Assembly (NCBI GenBank): GCA_002440665.1
Contig: DJUX01000008.1
Coordinates: forward strand, 1 to 64,000
Source: Dechloromonas sp. UBA6271
Lineage (GTDB): Bacteria > Pseudomonadota > Gammaproteobacteria > Burkholderiales > Rhodocyclaceae
Direction: 5' to 3'
DNA: 64,000 nt
The translations under genes and the position numbers were made by a program. The notes below the pieces were generated by a model. That model was not told where the DNA came from. It worked only from the letters and a program-made list of their open reading frames with translations, and did not search any database. Below, in pieces: positions 32,984 to 43,228 of the stretch (position 1 is the first letter of the stretch; every line of letters begins with the position of its first letter).

Positions 32984-33895
32984 TCAATGGCGCGCCGGCG
33001 CGGATGAGCGCGGCGGGCGGGTCAGTTGCGGCAGAATCTCGCCGATCAGTTCGGAAATCAGACGCGCGGTGATGCCATGGCGATCGCGGTCCGGATTGTA
33101 TTCAACGATTTCCAGGGCGCGCAGACCGGGCGTACCGGCCAGGCGGTGGAGTCCCAGTCGCACTTCCCGCACCGACAGCCCTTCCGGCTCCGGACTGCCG
33201 ACGCCGGGGGCGATCTCCGGATCGATGGCATCGAGATCGAGGGTGATGCCGAAACCGTTGGCGGCCCCGGCGACGGTGCTCGCCGCCTCGTCGAGGCACT
33301 CTGCAAAACCGCGCGCAGCGATCTCGTCGCTGCCGATGATGCGCACGCCCAGACGTGCGAGAAACTCGGCTTCCTCCGGTTCCCAGGAACGCGGGCCGAG
33401 AACGACGGTATGCTGCGGGCTGAGTTGAACACCGGGAATACCCATGCCAAGCAGCCGCTTGTCGCCGCGCCCCAGCAGACAGGCCAGCGGCATGCCGTGG
33501 ATTGCCCCGGAGTAGGAAGTTTCCGGCGTGTGGCTGTCGAGATGGGCGTCGATCCACAACAGGCCCAAGGGGGCGCCGACAAAGCCTACGACGCCACTCC
33601 ACGTCCCGATGGCGACCGAGTGATCGCCGCCGATGACCAGCGGAAAGGCACCGGCGGCCAGCGTCCCGGCGACCTCATCAGCCAACTCGTGGCAGATATC
33701 GGCAACCCGTTCGACCGGCGCATGGCCCGGCATGTCTTGCGCGAACAGGGTCCTGCCCCAATCGATGAGCGGGTGACGCTCGAGCTCGTGCCAAGCTTGC
33801 GAACGATGAAAGGCGACCGGCCCGTCCTCGCAGCCGCGGTCCTGGGCCCCAACACCGCTGGCGGCACCGATGATGCGAATTCGGTTGGTGGTCAT
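32984..33895 (-). CDS. Arginase-family ureohydrolase
   Basis: The 303-residue protein has the three binuclear manganese motifs of the family: GGDHSVAIG near residue 90, DAHLDSHTPETS near 117, and DLDAIDPEIAPG near 220. Arginase converts arginine to ornithine and urea; formiminoglutamase and agmatinase are less likely given the HTPETS segment. It ends 10 bases before the DnaJ-like gene. Confidence 0.88.
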   Translation of the reverse strand: MTTNRIRIIGAASGVGAQDRGCEDGPVAFHRSQAWHELERHPLIDWGRTLFAQDMPGHAPVERVADICHELADEVAGTLAAGAFPLVIGGDHSVAIGTWSGVVGFVGAPLGLLWIDAHLDSHTPETSYSGAIHGMPLACLLGRGDKRLLGMGIPGVQLSPQHTVVLGPRSWEPEEAEFLARLGVRIIGSDEIAARGFAECLDEAASTVAGAANGFGITLDLDAIDPEIAPGVGSPEPEGLSVREVRLGLHRLAGTPGLRALEIVEYNPDRDRHGITARLISELIGEILPQLTRPPRSSAPARH

Positions 33896-33934
33896 GGCCC
33901 CTCCCGCCAGGGTTCGTGGAGTACCTTTGAAACA

Positions 33935-33964
33935 AAATAAGCCCTTGAGTTCAAGGGCTTATTT
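33935..33964 (-). terminator. Terminator of the tRNA-Ser transcript
   Basis: A 14-bp near-symmetrical stem AAATAAGCCCTTGA/TCAAGGGCTTATTT with a two-base loop lies seven bases after the tRNA-Ser 3' end. It is followed on the minus strand by TTGTTTC. The palindrome may also act on plus-strand transcripts. Confidence 0.8.
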
Positions 33965-33971
33965 CAATTGC

Positions 33972-34064
33972 TGGCGGAGACGGAGGGATTCGAACCCTCG
34001 ATGCAGGTTTTGCCCGCATGCTCCCTTAGCAGGGGAGTGCCTTCGACCTCTCGGCCACGTCTCC
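33972..34064 (-). tRNA. tRNA-Ser (anticodon GCT)
   Basis: A 93-nt minus-strand tRNA with a long variable arm, acceptor stem GGAGACG/CGTCTCC and encoded CCA. The anticodon loop CTGCTAA gives GCT, reading AGC and AGU. It lies just downstream of lysC, a common arrangement in betaproteobacteria. Confidence 0.97.
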
Positions 34065-34121
34065 GGATCCAGACTTCAACGAAGGCGCGGATGATATAGC
34101 CTCCGCGCCTTGCGGTCAAAC

Positions 34122-35342
34122 TTACTGGTCGAGACCGAAGGTACGGTGCAGCACGCGGACGGCCAGTTCCAGGTATTTCTCGTCAAGCACGACGGAAATC
34201 TTGATCTCGGAAGTGGAGATCATCTGGATGTTGATGCCCTCGTCGGCCAGCGCCTTGAACATCTGGCTGGCGACGCCCGGGTGGGAGCGCATGCCGACGC
34301 CGACGGCGGAAACCTTGCAGATCTTGTTGTCGCCGGTGACTTCGCGGGCCCCCAGCTTGACCTTGACGTCTTCGAGGATGGTCTTGGCCTTAGCGAATTC
34401 GCCACGATTGACCGTGAAGGAAAAATCGGTCGTGCCGTCATGGCCGACGTTCTGGATGATCATGTCGACGTCGATGTTGGCATCGGCGATGGCACCCAGG
34501 ATCTGGTAGGCGATCCCCGGGGTATCCGGCACGCCGAGGACGGTCAGCTTTGCTTCGTCGCGATTGAAGGCGATACCGGAGATGATCGGTTGTTCCATGT
34601 TCTTGTCTTCCTCAACAGTGATCAGCGTACCTTCCCCTTCGTCCTGGAAGCTGGAAAGAACGCGCAGTTTGACCTTGTACTTGCCGGCGAATTCGACCGA
34701 GCGGATCTGCAGCACCTTGGAGCCGAGGCTGGCCATTTCCAGCATTTCCTCGAAAGTGATGGTGTCGAGCTTTTTGGCCTCCGGCACGACACGCGGGTCG
34801 GTCGTGTAGACGCCATCGACATCGGTGTAGATCTGGCACTCGTCGGCCTTCAGCGCGGCTGCCAGGGCGACGCCGGAGGTGTCGGAACCGCCGCGGCCAA
34901 GCGTGGTGATGTTGCCGTCGGCATCGACGCCCTGGAAACCGGCGACGACGATGACGTTGCCGGCATCGAGATCGCGGCGCATGTTGGCTTCGTCGATCGA
35001 CAGGATGCGCGCCTTGGTGTGCGTACTGTCGGTCAACACCTTGACCTGGCCGCCGGTGTAGCTCTTGGCCTTGCAGCCGATGTCCATCAGCGCCATCGAG
35101 AGCAGGCCGGTAGTGACCTGTTCGCCGGTGGACATGATGGCATCCAGCTCGCGCGGATCGGGGTTGGCCTGGACTTCCTTGGCCAGCGCGATCAGCTTGT
35201 TGGTTTCGCCGCTCATCGCGGAAACGACGACGACGACCTGGTGGCCCTGCGCCTGGAACCTGGCAACACGCTTGGCGACATTCTTGATGCGCTCTGGGTT
35301 GCCGACCGAGGTGCCGCCGTATTTTTGAACAATCAACGCCAT
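34122..35342 (-). CDS. lysC: Aspartate kinase
   Basis: Aspartokinase makes aspartyl phosphate at the head of the lysine, threonine and methionine pathways. The 406-residue monofunctional enzyme starts with [10 protein letters not shown], contains [16 protein letters not shown] near residue 160, and has two C-terminal ACT domains (from about 265), the site of feedback control by lysine and threonine. tRNA-Ser lies downstream on the same strand. Confidence 0.97.
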   Translation of the reverse strand: MALIVQKYGGTSVGNPERIKNVAKRVARFQAQGHQVVVVVSAMSGETNKLIALAKEVQANPDPRELDAIMSTGEQVTTGLLSMALMDIGCKAKSYTGGQVKVLTDSTHTKARILSIDEANMRRDLDAGNVIVVAGFQGVDADGNITTLGRGGSDTSGVALAAALKADECQIYTDVDGVYTTDPRVVPEAKKLDTITFEEMLEMASLGSKVLQIRSVEFAGKYKVKLRVLSSFQDEGEGTLITVEEDKNMEQPIISGIAFNRDEAKLTVLGVPDTPGIAYQILGAIADANIDVDMIIQNVGHDGTTDFSFTVNRGEFAKAKTILEDVKVKLGAREVTGDNKICKVSAVGVGMRSHPGVASQMFKALADEGINIQMISTSEIKISVVLDEKYLELAVRVLHRTFGLDQ

Positions 35343-35416
35343 GGAATCATCCGGTTGAACGTTAGGAAAGGGCGAGATTTTACCTCACCCCTGCGATTTT
35401 CTGAAGAAACGGGTGC

Positions 35417-36343
35417 TTAGAGATCGGCCAGCGAACGCAGATGGGCGCCGACGCTACGCGCCAGCGACGTCATCACGTAACCGCCTTCGAGCATGGAAAC
35501 GATGCGCTTCTCCGAGAATTGCGCGGCGACCTTTTTCAGTTCCTCGGTACACCAGGCGTAATCCTTCTCCAGCAACTTCAGGCCGCCCATATCGTCCTCG
35601 TAATGCCCGTCGAAACCAGCCGAGATGAAGATCATCTGCGGCTTGAATTCCTTCAGGCGCGGCATCCAGACCTGGGTCACCGCATCGCGGAACTCTTCGC
35701 CGCCGCAACCTGCAGCCAGCGGCACGTTGCACATGTTGGCTGCCGGCTTGTCGGCGCCGCTGTACGGGTAGAACGGGTGCTGGAAGATGCTGCACATCAA
35801 CACCTGCTCGTCGCCGGCGAAACAGTCTTCGGTGCCGTTGCCGTGATGGACGTCGAAATCGATGATGGCGACCCGCTCCAGACCATGCGCCTTCAGTGCA
35901 TGGCGAGCGGCGACACCGATGTTGTTGAAGAAGCAGAAGCCCATCGGGTTGGCCTTCTCGGCGTGGTGACCGGGCGGGCGGACAGCGCAAAAGGCATTCT
36001 CGATTTCACCCTTCATGACCAGGTCGACCGCATGACACCCGGCGCCGGCAGCACGCAGCGCCGCCTGCCAGGTATGCGGATTCATCGCGGTATCCGGGTC
36101 GAGGTGAACTACACCGTGTTCCGGCGAGGCACGCTTGATGCGTTCCAGATGCGATGCCGGATGCACGCGCAGCAGTTGCTCGAAGGTAGCGAGCGGCGCG
36201 TCGTAGTAAACAAAATAAGCATCGATCCCCTGGGCAATCAGGTGATCGTTGATGGCGGTAAGGCGTTGCGGGCATTCCGGGTGATGCGAACCCATGTCAT
36301 GCAACTGGCAGTCGCGATGGGTGATGATGGCGGTGGTTGTCAC
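35417..36343 (-). CDS. Histone-deacetylase-family zinc hydrolase
   Basis: A 308-residue member of the HDAC/AcuC/acetylpolyamine amidohydrolase superfamily. RPPGHHAE near 125 holds the paired active-site histidines, DFDVHHGNGTED near 170 holds metal ligands, and SAGFDGHYED near 250 the last aspartate. Bacterial members deacetylate proteins, polyamines or small molecules; the substrate cannot be read from sequence. It is divergent from the MoxR operon. Confidence 0.9.
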   Translation of the reverse strand: MTTTAIITHRDCQLHDMGSHHPECPQRLTAINDHLIAQGIDAYFVYYDAPLATFEQLLRVHPASHLERIKRASPEHGVVHLDPDTAMNPHTWQAALRAAGAGCHAVDLVMKGEIENAFCAVRPPGHHAEKANPMGFCFFNNIGVAARHALKAHGLERVAIIDFDVHHGNGTEDCFAGDEQVLMCSIFQHPFYPYSGADKPAANMCNVPLAAGCGGEEFRDAVTQVWMPRLKEFKPQMIFISAGFDGHYEDDMGGLKLLEKDYAWCTEELKKVAAQFSEKRIVSMLEGGYVMTSLARSVGAHLRSLADL

Positions 36344-36460
36344 TCGTTATCTCTCTCCAAACCGGCGCACTGTGCGGCGCACGTTGAAATGTCATTATCG
36401 ACCCAATCAGCGCGCCGCTTCAAGCATTAGAATGGTTTCCGCTTACATTTTCGGAATACC

Positions 36461-37411
36461 ATGATGCCGGGTGTCACCCGCTCAACCCTGAGCACAAAGC
36501 CACGACCGCTCGACCCGGTCCTCGCGGCAGCCAGCCGTGTCATCCTGGGCAAGGATCGCGAAATCCGCCAGGCGTTGGCCTGCCTGCTGGCCGGAGGACA
36601 CCTGCTGATCGAGGATCTGCCCGGCGTCGGCAAGACCACCCTCGCCCACGCGCTGGCCCGCCTGCTCGGCCTCGCCTTCTCGCGCATCCAGTTCACCAGC
36701 GACCTGCTGCCGGCCGACATCACCGGCGTTTCGATCTACGAACGCCAGACTGGCGAATTCCGCTTCCTGCCCGGCCCGGTCTTCGCACAAATGGTGCTGG
36801 CCGACGAGATCAACCGCGCCACGCCCAAAACCCAGAGTGCCCTGCTCGAAGCGATGGAAGAACGCCAAGTGACGGTCGAGGGCGAAACCCGCCAGTTGCC
36901 CGAGCCGTTTTTCGTGATCGCGACACAGAATCCGTCGTACCAGATCGGCACCTTCCCGCTGCCCGAATCGCAGCTGGACCGTTTCCTGATGCGCATCGAA
37001 CTCGGCTATCCCGAGCGCGGCGCCGAGCGCGCGCTGCTGGCGGCCGGCGGGCAGCGGGCGCTGGCCGATCAGTTGACACCCGTAATCGAGGCCAGCGATC
37101 TGCCCACCCTGCAGCGCGAAGTCACTGCCGTACACGCTGCCGAACCGCTGATCGATTACGTGCAGGCGCTGATCGAGGCCAGCCGCCGCGACCCGGCATT
37201 TCAGCACGGCCTGTCGCCGCGCGCCGGCCTGGCGCTGCTCGCCGCGTCACGCGCCGGAGCCTGGCTGGACGGGCGCGACATGGTGCTGCCGGACGACGTT
37301 CAGGAAATGCTGCCTTTTGTCGCCCGCCACCGCCTGCGCTCGACGCAGGGCACCGGCATGGCCCGGGCGGAGGACATCGCGGCGCTCATCCGCGCCGTGC
37401 CAATTCCCTGA
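36461..37411 (+). CDS. MoxR-family AAA+ ATPase
   Basis: A 316-residue AAA+ chaperone-like ATPase with Walker A LPGVGKTT near residue 53, Walker B VLADEINRA near 112, and the MoxR block PLPESQLDRFLM. It leads a three-gene operon with a DUF58 protein and a TgpA-like transglutaminase, a widely conserved MoxR-DUF58-TgpA module thought to act on cell-envelope or metalloprotein maturation. Confidence 0.92.
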   Translation: MMPGVTRSTLSTKPRPLDPVLAAASRVILGKDREIRQALACLLAGGHLLIEDLPGVGKTTLAHALARLLGLAFSRIQFTSDLLPADITGVSIYERQTGEFRFLPGPVFAQMVLADEINRATPKTQSALLEAMEERQVTVEGETRQLPEPFFVIATQNPSYQIGTFPLPESQLDRFLMRIELGYPERGAERALLAAGGQRALADQLTPVIEASDLPTLQREVTAVHAAEPLIDYVQALIEASRRDPAFQHGLSPRAGLALLAASRAGAWLDGRDMVLPDDVQEMLPFVARHRLRSTQGTGMARAEDIAALIRAVPIP

Positions 37412-37415
37412 CGCC

Positions 37416-38372
37416 GTGCGCCTGATCGACAAGCTCAAGCGCCGCCTGTTTCGCTGGCAGAGCGACGGCAGCGCACCACTGCGCCTGACCCAGCGCCGCA
37501 TCTTCATCCTGCCGACGCGCGCCGGCCTGCTCTTTGCCGCCGCCCTGCTCGCCATGCTGACCGGCGCCATCAATTACAACCTGGCGCTCGGCCATGCCCT
37601 GGTTTTCCTGCTCGCCGGCCTGGCGCTGGTCGGCATGGTGCACGCCTTCCGCAACCTGCATGGCCTGAGCATCGCGCCCGGGCGCTGTCTGCCGGTATTT
37701 GCCGGCGACCTCGCGCTCTTTCCGCTCCAGCTTTCGAGCGACCGGGCCTCGCCGCGGCTGGCGCTCGAATTGCGCGCCGGCGATGGCCAGCCGGCCGTCA
37801 CCTGCGCCGTCGCCGCACACGGGCTGACCGATACCGCCGTGCCCGTGACCACCACCCGGCGCGGCTGGCTGGAACTGCCGCGGACGCGACTGGCGACCAC
37901 CTATCCGCTCGGACTGTTCGTCGCCTGGAGCTATCTGCAGCCGGCGATGCGTTGCCTGGTCTACCCGCAGCCCCTGCCGACACCGCTGCCGCCGCTGCAG
38001 GCGGCAATCCGCAGTGGCGACCAGCGTGGCGGCAACGGGCAGGAGGATTTTGCCGGCTTCCGCGAGCGCCAGCCGGCCGACTCGCCACGTCATGTCGCCT
38101 GGAAAGCCAGCGCCCGCGATGGCGGGCAGCGGCCACTGCTGGTCAAACAATTCGCCGGCGGCGCCCAGCATGAACTGCAGCTCGACTGGTCGCTGACGCC
38201 GGAGGCTACCGCACCGGAAACCCGCATCGCGATCCTCGCCGGCTGGGTACTGGCGGCCGAGGAAGCCGGCGCCTGTTACGGTCTACGCCTGCCGGGGCAT
38301 GAAATTGCGCCAGGCAACGGCGACCTGCACCGCCACCGTTGCCTCGAAGCACTGGCGCTCTTTCCGGCATGA
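37416..38372 (+). CDS. DUF58 domain protein
   Basis: A 318-residue protein with two N-terminal membrane helices (about 30-70) and the DUF58 signature near residue 215 (DFAGFRERQPADSPRHVAWK). The GTG at 37,416 is chosen: it lies five bases after the MoxR stop, whereas the upstream ATG lies inside the MoxR gene. The next gene starts at its stop codon, so it is translationally coupled to it. Confidence 0.88.
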   Translation: MRLIDKLKRRLFRWQSDGSAPLRLTQRRIFILPTRAGLLFAAALLAMLTGAINYNLALGHALVFLLAGLALVGMVHAFRNLHGLSIAPGRCLPVFAGDLALFPLQLSSDRASPRLALELRAGDGQPAVTCAVAAHGLTDTAVPVTTTRRGWLELPRTRLATTYPLGLFVAWSYLQPAMRCLVYPQPLPTPLPPLQAAIRSGDQRGGNGQEDFAGFRERQPADSPRHVAWKASARDGGQRPLLVKQFAGGAQHELQLDWSLTPEATAPETRIAILAGWVLAAEEAGACYGLRLPGHEIAPGNGDLHRHRCLEALALFPA

Positions 38373-40309
38373 GTACGCGCCCAGCCGAGGCCCTCGACCG
38401 CGGCGCCGCGCCATGGCTGTTCGCCACCGCGCTGGCGACGACGCTGCCGCATGCCGAACATCAGCCGCTGTGGCTGAGCGCCCTGAGCGCCACGATCTTT
38501 GCCTGGGCCGGCTGGCTGTGGTGGCGCAACGAGCGTCTGCCCGGCCGCTGGCCGCTGATACTGCTGGTGGCGGTGGCCTGCGGCGGCGTGCTGTTCGAGT
38601 TCCGCACCCTGTTCGGGCGCGATGCCGGCGTCGCCATGCTGGTCGTCTTCATGGCCATGAAGCTGCTCGAACTGCGCAGCCGGCGCGATGCGACCGTGAT
38701 CGTCACGCTGGGTTACTTTCTGCTGCTGACGCATTATTTCTACTCGCAGAGCATCCCGACCGGCGTCTGGCTGCTGTCCACGATGACGCTGGTCACCGCC
38801 ACCCTGATCCGCCTGCATGGCGGCGCGGTGAGTACGCCGGCGGCAACGCTGCGCTATGCCGGCCTGCTGACGCTGCAGGCCCTCCCTTTCATGCTGGTCC
38901 TCTACCTCCTGTTCCCGCGCGTCGCCGGGCCGCTCTGGGGTCTGCCGCAGGATGCCCATAGCGGGCGCAGCGGTTTGTCAGAGCAGATGGCGCCGGGCAA
39001 CATCGCCAATCTCGCACTGAGTGGTGAAATCGCCTTTCGCGTCCGCTTCGCCGAGCCGGCGCCGGCTCGCGGCCAACTTTACTGGCGTGGTCCGGTCCTG
39101 GAATACTACGACGGCAGGACCTGGCGGCCACAACCAAGCCGACTGCGACCGCCGCAGATCGAGGCACTGTCACCGGCGCTGGCCTACGAAACCACGCTCG
39201 AAGCGCACCAGCAGCGCTGGCTGCTGGCACTCGACGCACCGGGCACGCTGCCTGGCGATTTGACCCTTGACAGCACGTTGACCGCAACCAACCGGGTACC
39301 GCTCACCCAGCGCCAGCGTTTTTCTCTGACAGCGATCCTTGATTACCGCTTCAATCGTGAGGAAGACCAGGCCGTCCTGCGCCGCAATCTCGCCCTCCCC
39401 GCCAATGCCAACCCCCGCTCGCGCGAGCTGGCCGAATCCTGGCGGCAGGCCGAGCCCGATCCGGAACGGCTGGTGCAAAAGGCATTGACGCTGTTTTCCG
39501 GCGCCAGCTTCGCCTACACGCTACAGCCGCCGCTGCTCGGCGAACACCCGGTCGATGATTTCCTTTTCGTCACCCAGCGCGGCTTCTGCGAACACTACGC
39601 TTCCGCCTTCGTCGTCCTGATGCGCGCGGCTGGCGTACCGGCACGCATCGTCACCGGCTATCAGGGCGGCGAGGCGAACCCGGTCGACGGCTTCGTCGTC
39701 GTCCGGCAGTCCGATGCCCATGCCTGGGCCGAAGTCTGGTTCGCCGGCCGCGGCTGGACGCGCGTCGACCCGACCGCAGCCGTTTCTCCAAGCCGTGTCG
39801 AGAACGGCATCGCCGCCGCGATGCCGGCCGGCGAACCCTTGCCGGCGCTGATCCAGCTGCGCAGCGACTGGCTGCGCACCCTACAGTTCCGCTGGGAGGC
39901 GATCAACAACGCGTGGAACCAGTACGTCCTCGGCTACAACCCGGAACGCCAACGCGAACTGCTCGGCCGTCTCGGTCTACCCGATGCCGACTGGCGCAAT
40001 CTGGCAGCCACCCTGGCAATCATCTGCGGCACGCTACTGCTGGCCATTACCGCCTGGGCCCTGTACCAGCGACCGCGCCTCGACCCGGCCGCCCGCCTGT
40101 GGCAAAAAGCCTTGCACCGGCTGGCCCGAAGACAAGTAAACTGCCCCCCTTGGGAAACGCCGCTGGCGCTTGCCCGGCGCCTCGAAGACGAGCGCCCGGC
40201 GCTGGCCCCGGCCGTCCTGAAAGTTGTCGACGCCTACCTGCAAGCGCGCTACAGCGGCATCCTGGACGATTTGAAGAAACTGCGTGCCGCCATCAGGCGG
40301 CTCCCCTGA
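38369..40309 (+). CDS. TgpA-like transmembrane transglutaminase
   Basis: A 646-residue membrane protein with a DUF3488 N-terminal region of several helices (about residues 15-185), a periplasmic transglutaminase-like core, and one more helix near residue 560 before a DUF4129-like tail. The catalytic triad is visible: Cys in QRGFCEHYASAF, His in SDAHAWAEVW and Asp in TRVDPT. It starts at ATGA overlapping the DUF58 stop. P. aeruginosa TgpA is essential, but its substrate is not firmly known. Confidence 0.9.
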   Translation: MSTRPAEALDRGAAPWLFATALATTLPHAEHQPLWLSALSATIFAWAGWLWWRNERLPGRWPLILLVAVACGGVLFEFRTLFGRDAGVAMLVVFMAMKLLELRSRRDATVIVTLGYFLLLTHYFYSQSIPTGVWLLSTMTLVTATLIRLHGGAVSTPAATLRYAGLLTLQALPFMLVLYLLFPRVAGPLWGLPQDAHSGRSGLSEQMAPGNIANLALSGEIAFRVRFAEPAPARGQLYWRGPVLEYYDGRTWRPQPSRLRPPQIEALSPALAYETTLEAHQQRWLLALDAPGTLPGDLTLDSTLTATNRVPLTQRQRFSLTAILDYRFNREEDQAVLRRNLALPANANPRSRELAESWRQAEPDPERLVQKALTLFSGASFAYTLQPPLLGEHPVDDFLFVTQRGFCEHYASAFVVLMRAAGVPARIVTGYQGGEANPVDGFVVVRQSDAHAWAEVWFAGRGWTRVDPTAAVSPSRVENGIAAAMPAGEPLPALIQLRSDWLRTLQFRWEAINNAWNQYVLGYNPERQRELLGRLGLPDADWRNLAATLAIICGTLLLAITAWALYQRPRLDPAARLWQKALHRLARRQVNCPPWETPLALARRLEDERPALAPAVLKVVDAYLQARYSGILDDLKKLRAAIRRLP

Positions 40310-41313
40310 TGGAGAAAGACTTGAAACACACCCTTGCCGCCCTGTTACTTGCTGCCAGCACCTGCCTGACCCAGGCCGCGACGCCGATGTCCGGTTTTGC
40401 CGGCAACCCGGAGGTGGTCGACTTCGCCCGCGACCTCGAGCAGCGCGAAGGTTTCAACGCCGAGCAGCTATTGGAGCAGTTCGCGCAGATTCGCCCCAAT
40501 GCCAAGGTTCTCGAATTGATCAAGCCGCCGGCTTCGCCGTTGCAGCGCTCGTGGGAACGTTATCGGCCGCGCTTCCTGAACGAGCGGCGGATCAACTGGG
40601 GCGTGCAGTTCTGGCAGGAAAACCAGGTTAGCCTGGCACGCGCCCGTGCCACCTACGGGGTGCCGGAAGAAATCATCGTCGCCATCATCGGCGTCGAAAC
40701 CGAATACGGGCGCAACATGGGTAATTTCCGCGTGCTCGAAGCGCTGGCCACACTGGCCTTCTACTATCCGCGGCGTGCCGATTTCTTCCGTACCGAACTC
40801 GAACAGTTCCTGTTGCTGGCGCGTGAAAACGGCATGGATCCGCTCAACATCCGCGGCTCCTTCGCCGGCGCCATCGGCATTCCGCAGTTCATGCCGGGCA
40901 GCCAGCGGCGTTATGCGGTCGACTTCGATGGCGACCGCAAAGTCGACCTCTACGGCAGCGTCGACGACGCCATCGGCAGCGTCGCCCGCTTTCTTGAACA
41001 ACACGGCTGGCAGGCCGGACAGGCGGTTGCCGTCCCCGCACGCACGCGCGGCGAACCCGAGCGCAGCCTGATCGAGGCGGGCATCCAGCCGACACTGAAA
41101 GTAGCCGATCTGGCGCAGCAGGGAATAACCGGGAGCGCCGACCCGCAGGCCGTGGTAACGCTGGTCGATCTGGTTTCACCGGGCCGGGCGACGGAATACT
41201 GGCTCGGCTTCGACAATTTTTACGTCATCACCCGCTACAACCGCTCCAGCTTCTACGCCATGTCGGTGTCCCAGCTGGCCGAGGAAATCCGGGCGCGCAT
41301 GCCGCGCCAATGA
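40309..41313 (+). CDS. mltB: Membrane-bound lytic murein transglycosylase B
   Basis: MltB cleaves the glycan strands of peptidoglycan to form 1,6-anhydro ends. The 334-residue protein has a signal peptide (KHTLAALLLAASTCLTQA) with no clear lipobox, so it may be soluble in the periplasm as SltB-like forms are. The catalytic glutamate lies in IGVETEYGRNMG, and GSFAGAIGIPQFMPGS is the family block. The ATG overlaps the tgpA stop (TGATG). It converges with rpoS. Confidence 0.92.
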   Translation: MEKDLKHTLAALLLAASTCLTQAATPMSGFAGNPEVVDFARDLEQREGFNAEQLLEQFAQIRPNAKVLELIKPPASPLQRSWERYRPRFLNERRINWGVQFWQENQVSLARARATYGVPEEIIVAIIGVETEYGRNMGNFRVLEALATLAFYYPRRADFFRTELEQFLLLARENGMDPLNIRGSFAGAIGIPQFMPGSQRRYAVDFDGDRKVDLYGSVDDAIGSVARFLEQHGWQAGQAVAVPARTRGEPERSLIEAGIQPTLKVADLAQQGITGSADPQAVVTLVDLVSPGRATEYWLGFDNFYVITRYNRSSFYAMSVSQLAEEIRARMPRQ

Positions 41314-41318
41314 TGCGG

Positions 41319-42254
41319 CTAAAGTAGCGCGTCACGCGCGATGCCGCCCCGCTTGACGATCTTGCGCAGGCGGTCGAGGGCTTCCACCTGGATCTGCCGG
41401 ACACGTTCCCGGGTCAGACCCAGTTCGCTGGCCAGCACGTCGAGCGTCGATACATCGGCGCCGTTCAGCCCGTAGCGCCGTTCGATGACCTGGCGCTGGC
41501 GTGCCGTGAGTTGCCCCAGCCAGTCGTCGAGCAGCGAGTCCGTCTCGCTGGACTGCAGCAGGGTTTCGGGATTGACCGCAGATTCATCGGCAATCGCCTC
41601 ACCGATCGTATGACTCGGGTCGATCTCCAGCGGCGCATCGAGCGAGGCAATGTGCTCGTTGAGCTGCAGGATGCGCCGCACGTCGGCGACCGGGCGGTCG
41701 ATCAGCGCGGCAATGCGCTCGACCGATGTCTCGCGGTTCGCTGCCGATTCGAGGTGACGGATGGCGCGCAGCACCAGGTTGATTTCCTTGACCACATGCA
41801 CAGGCAAGCGAATGGTGCGCGACTGGTTCATGATGCCGCGCTCGATGCTCTGGCGCACCCACCAGGTCGCGTAAGTCGAAAAACGGAAACCGCGTTCGGG
41901 GTCGAATTTTTCCAGCGCATGAATCAGGCCGAGATTGCCCTCCTCGACCAGGTCGAGCAGCGGTATGCCGCGGTTCAGGTAATGCTTGGCAATATTCACA
42001 ACCAGGCGCAGGTTGTGCTCGATCATCTTCTGGCGCGCCAAAAAATCGCCGGCACACACCAGGCGAGCCGTCGCCACCTCTTCTTCCGGCGTCAGCAGCG
42101 GCTTGGCGCCGATTTCATTCAGGTAAAGTTGAGTGACATCCTCGAGCAACTCGAGTTCCGGGGCGACCGGCTCGGGATCGGGCAGCGGCGCCAGGTCGGC
42201 CTCGGCCGACGCCAGTTCATCGTCTTCCGAATCCTCCGCCACTCCGGACATCAT
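41319..42254 (-). CDS. rpoS: RNA polymerase sigma factor RpoS
   Basis: The stationary-phase and general stress sigma factor. The 311 residues contain an acidic N terminus, region 1.2 (DVTQLYLNEIGAKPLLT), region 2 (LLDLVEEGNLGLIHALEKFDPERGFRFSTYATWWVRQSIERGI) in two blocks, and region 4 with the helix-turn-helix (LGLTRERVRQIQVEAL). Its start overlaps the nlpD stop. In other proteobacteria the main rpoS promoter lies inside nlpD, and the same is likely here. Confidence 0.96.
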   Translation of the reverse strand: MMSGVAEDSEDDELASAEADLAPLPDPEPVAPELELLEDVTQLYLNEIGAKPLLTPEEEVATARLVCAGDFLARQKMIEHNLRLVVNIAKHYLNRGIPLLDLVEEGNLGLIHALEKFDPERGFRFSTYATWWVRQSIERGIMNQSRTIRLPVHVVKEINLVLRAIRHLESAANRETSVERIAALIDRPVADVRRILQLNEHIASLDAPLEIDPSHTIGEAIADESAVNPETLLQSSETDSLLDDWLGQLTARQRQVIERRYGLNGADVSTLDVLASELGLTRERVRQIQVEALDRLRKIVKRGGIARDALL

Positions 42255-43228
42255 CTTTTCGGCAGGTAGAGCGACGGGTCGGTCGGCTTGCCCTGCTTGC
42301 GAATCTCGAAATGCAGCTTGACTGAATCGCTGTCGGTACTACCCATTTCGGCGATCTTCTGACCACGGGTCACTTGCTGGCCTTCCTTGACCAGTATCTT
42401 GCGGTTGTGTGCGTAAGCCGAGAGGAAGGTCGCGTTGTGCTTGACGATCACCAGTTCGCCGTAGCCACGTAAACCGGCACCGGCATAGACCACCTTGCCA
42501 TCGGCTGCCGCCTGCACGGGATCGCCGGACTTGCCGCCAAAATCGATGCCCTTGTTGCCGGAATCACTATAGGGCGACATCACCTTGCCTGACGACGGCC
42601 ACTGCCACGCCACGTCATCGGGGCCGATAGCCGTCGCCGGCTCCGCCTTCGGTTCGGGCTTGGCTTCAGGCGGCGGCTCGGTTTTTGGCTCCGACTTGGG
42701 GTCGACCGCAGCAAGTGTCGTTTTCGGTGTCGCCTCGCCGCTCCGGTTCAGGCGCGCATAAGCTTCATCGGAATACGGTTCCTTGCCGCCACGTGGCTCA
42801 CGCTTGAGTCCGTCACTGGAAATCGAAGTCGTCGTCGGCGCCGAGGCACTCACGACCTTGCCCGGCGCATCCAGCGACTGCGTTTCGACAACCGGCGCCG
42901 TGACTACGGGCTGGGCAACGACCGCGCCACCCGCCGCTGTTGTGACTGCTCCCAGCGGCGCCACGCGCAGCACCTGGCCTTCGCGGATGGATCCCGCATT
43001 GGTAATGTTGTTCCACGCCGCCACATCCTTGTAATCCTGGCCGTGCTCCAGGGCGATGCGGTACAGCGTGTCACCCCGCTTGACCGTGTAATACCCGGGG
43101 CCCGAAGGCGTAGCCACGGTGCTCGGGCGCATCTGCCCCGAACTACGATCGACCGTCGGTGCCGGTGGCTGGGACATGCAACCCGCCAACAACATGGCGG
43201 AAACCAATGGGGCAAATACGCGAATCAT
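42251..43228 (-). CDS. nlpD: NlpD-like LysM/M23 lipoprotein
   Basis: NlpD activates the amidase AmiC at the division septum. The 325-residue protein has a lipoprotein signal with lipobox LLAGC (Cys 17), a LysM domain ([18 protein letters not shown] near 48) and a C-terminal M23 domain from about 205. The M23 core is degenerate: the usual HxGxD becomes NKGIDFGG and the HxH ends as LHFEIR, as expected for an amidase activator rather than a peptidase. A Pro/Glu/Lys linker joins the domains. A 13-mer copy lies at 42,701-42,713. Confidence 0.95.
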   Translation of the reverse strand: MIRVFAPLVSAMLLAGCMSQPPAPTVDRSSGQMRPSTVATPSGPGYYTVKRGDTLYRIALEHGQDYKDVAAWNNITNAGSIREGQVLRVAPLGAVTTAAGGAVVAQPVVTAPVVETQSLDAPGKVVSASAPTTTSISSDGLKREPRGGKEPYSDEAYARLNRSGEATPKTTLAAVDPKSEPKTEPPPEAKPEPKAEPATAIGPDDVAWQWPSSGKVMSPYSDSGNKGIDFGGKSGDPVQAAADGKVVYAGAGLRGYGELVIVKHNATFLSAYAHNRKILVKEGQQVTRGQKIAEMGSTDSDSVKLHFEIRKQGKPTDPSLYLPKR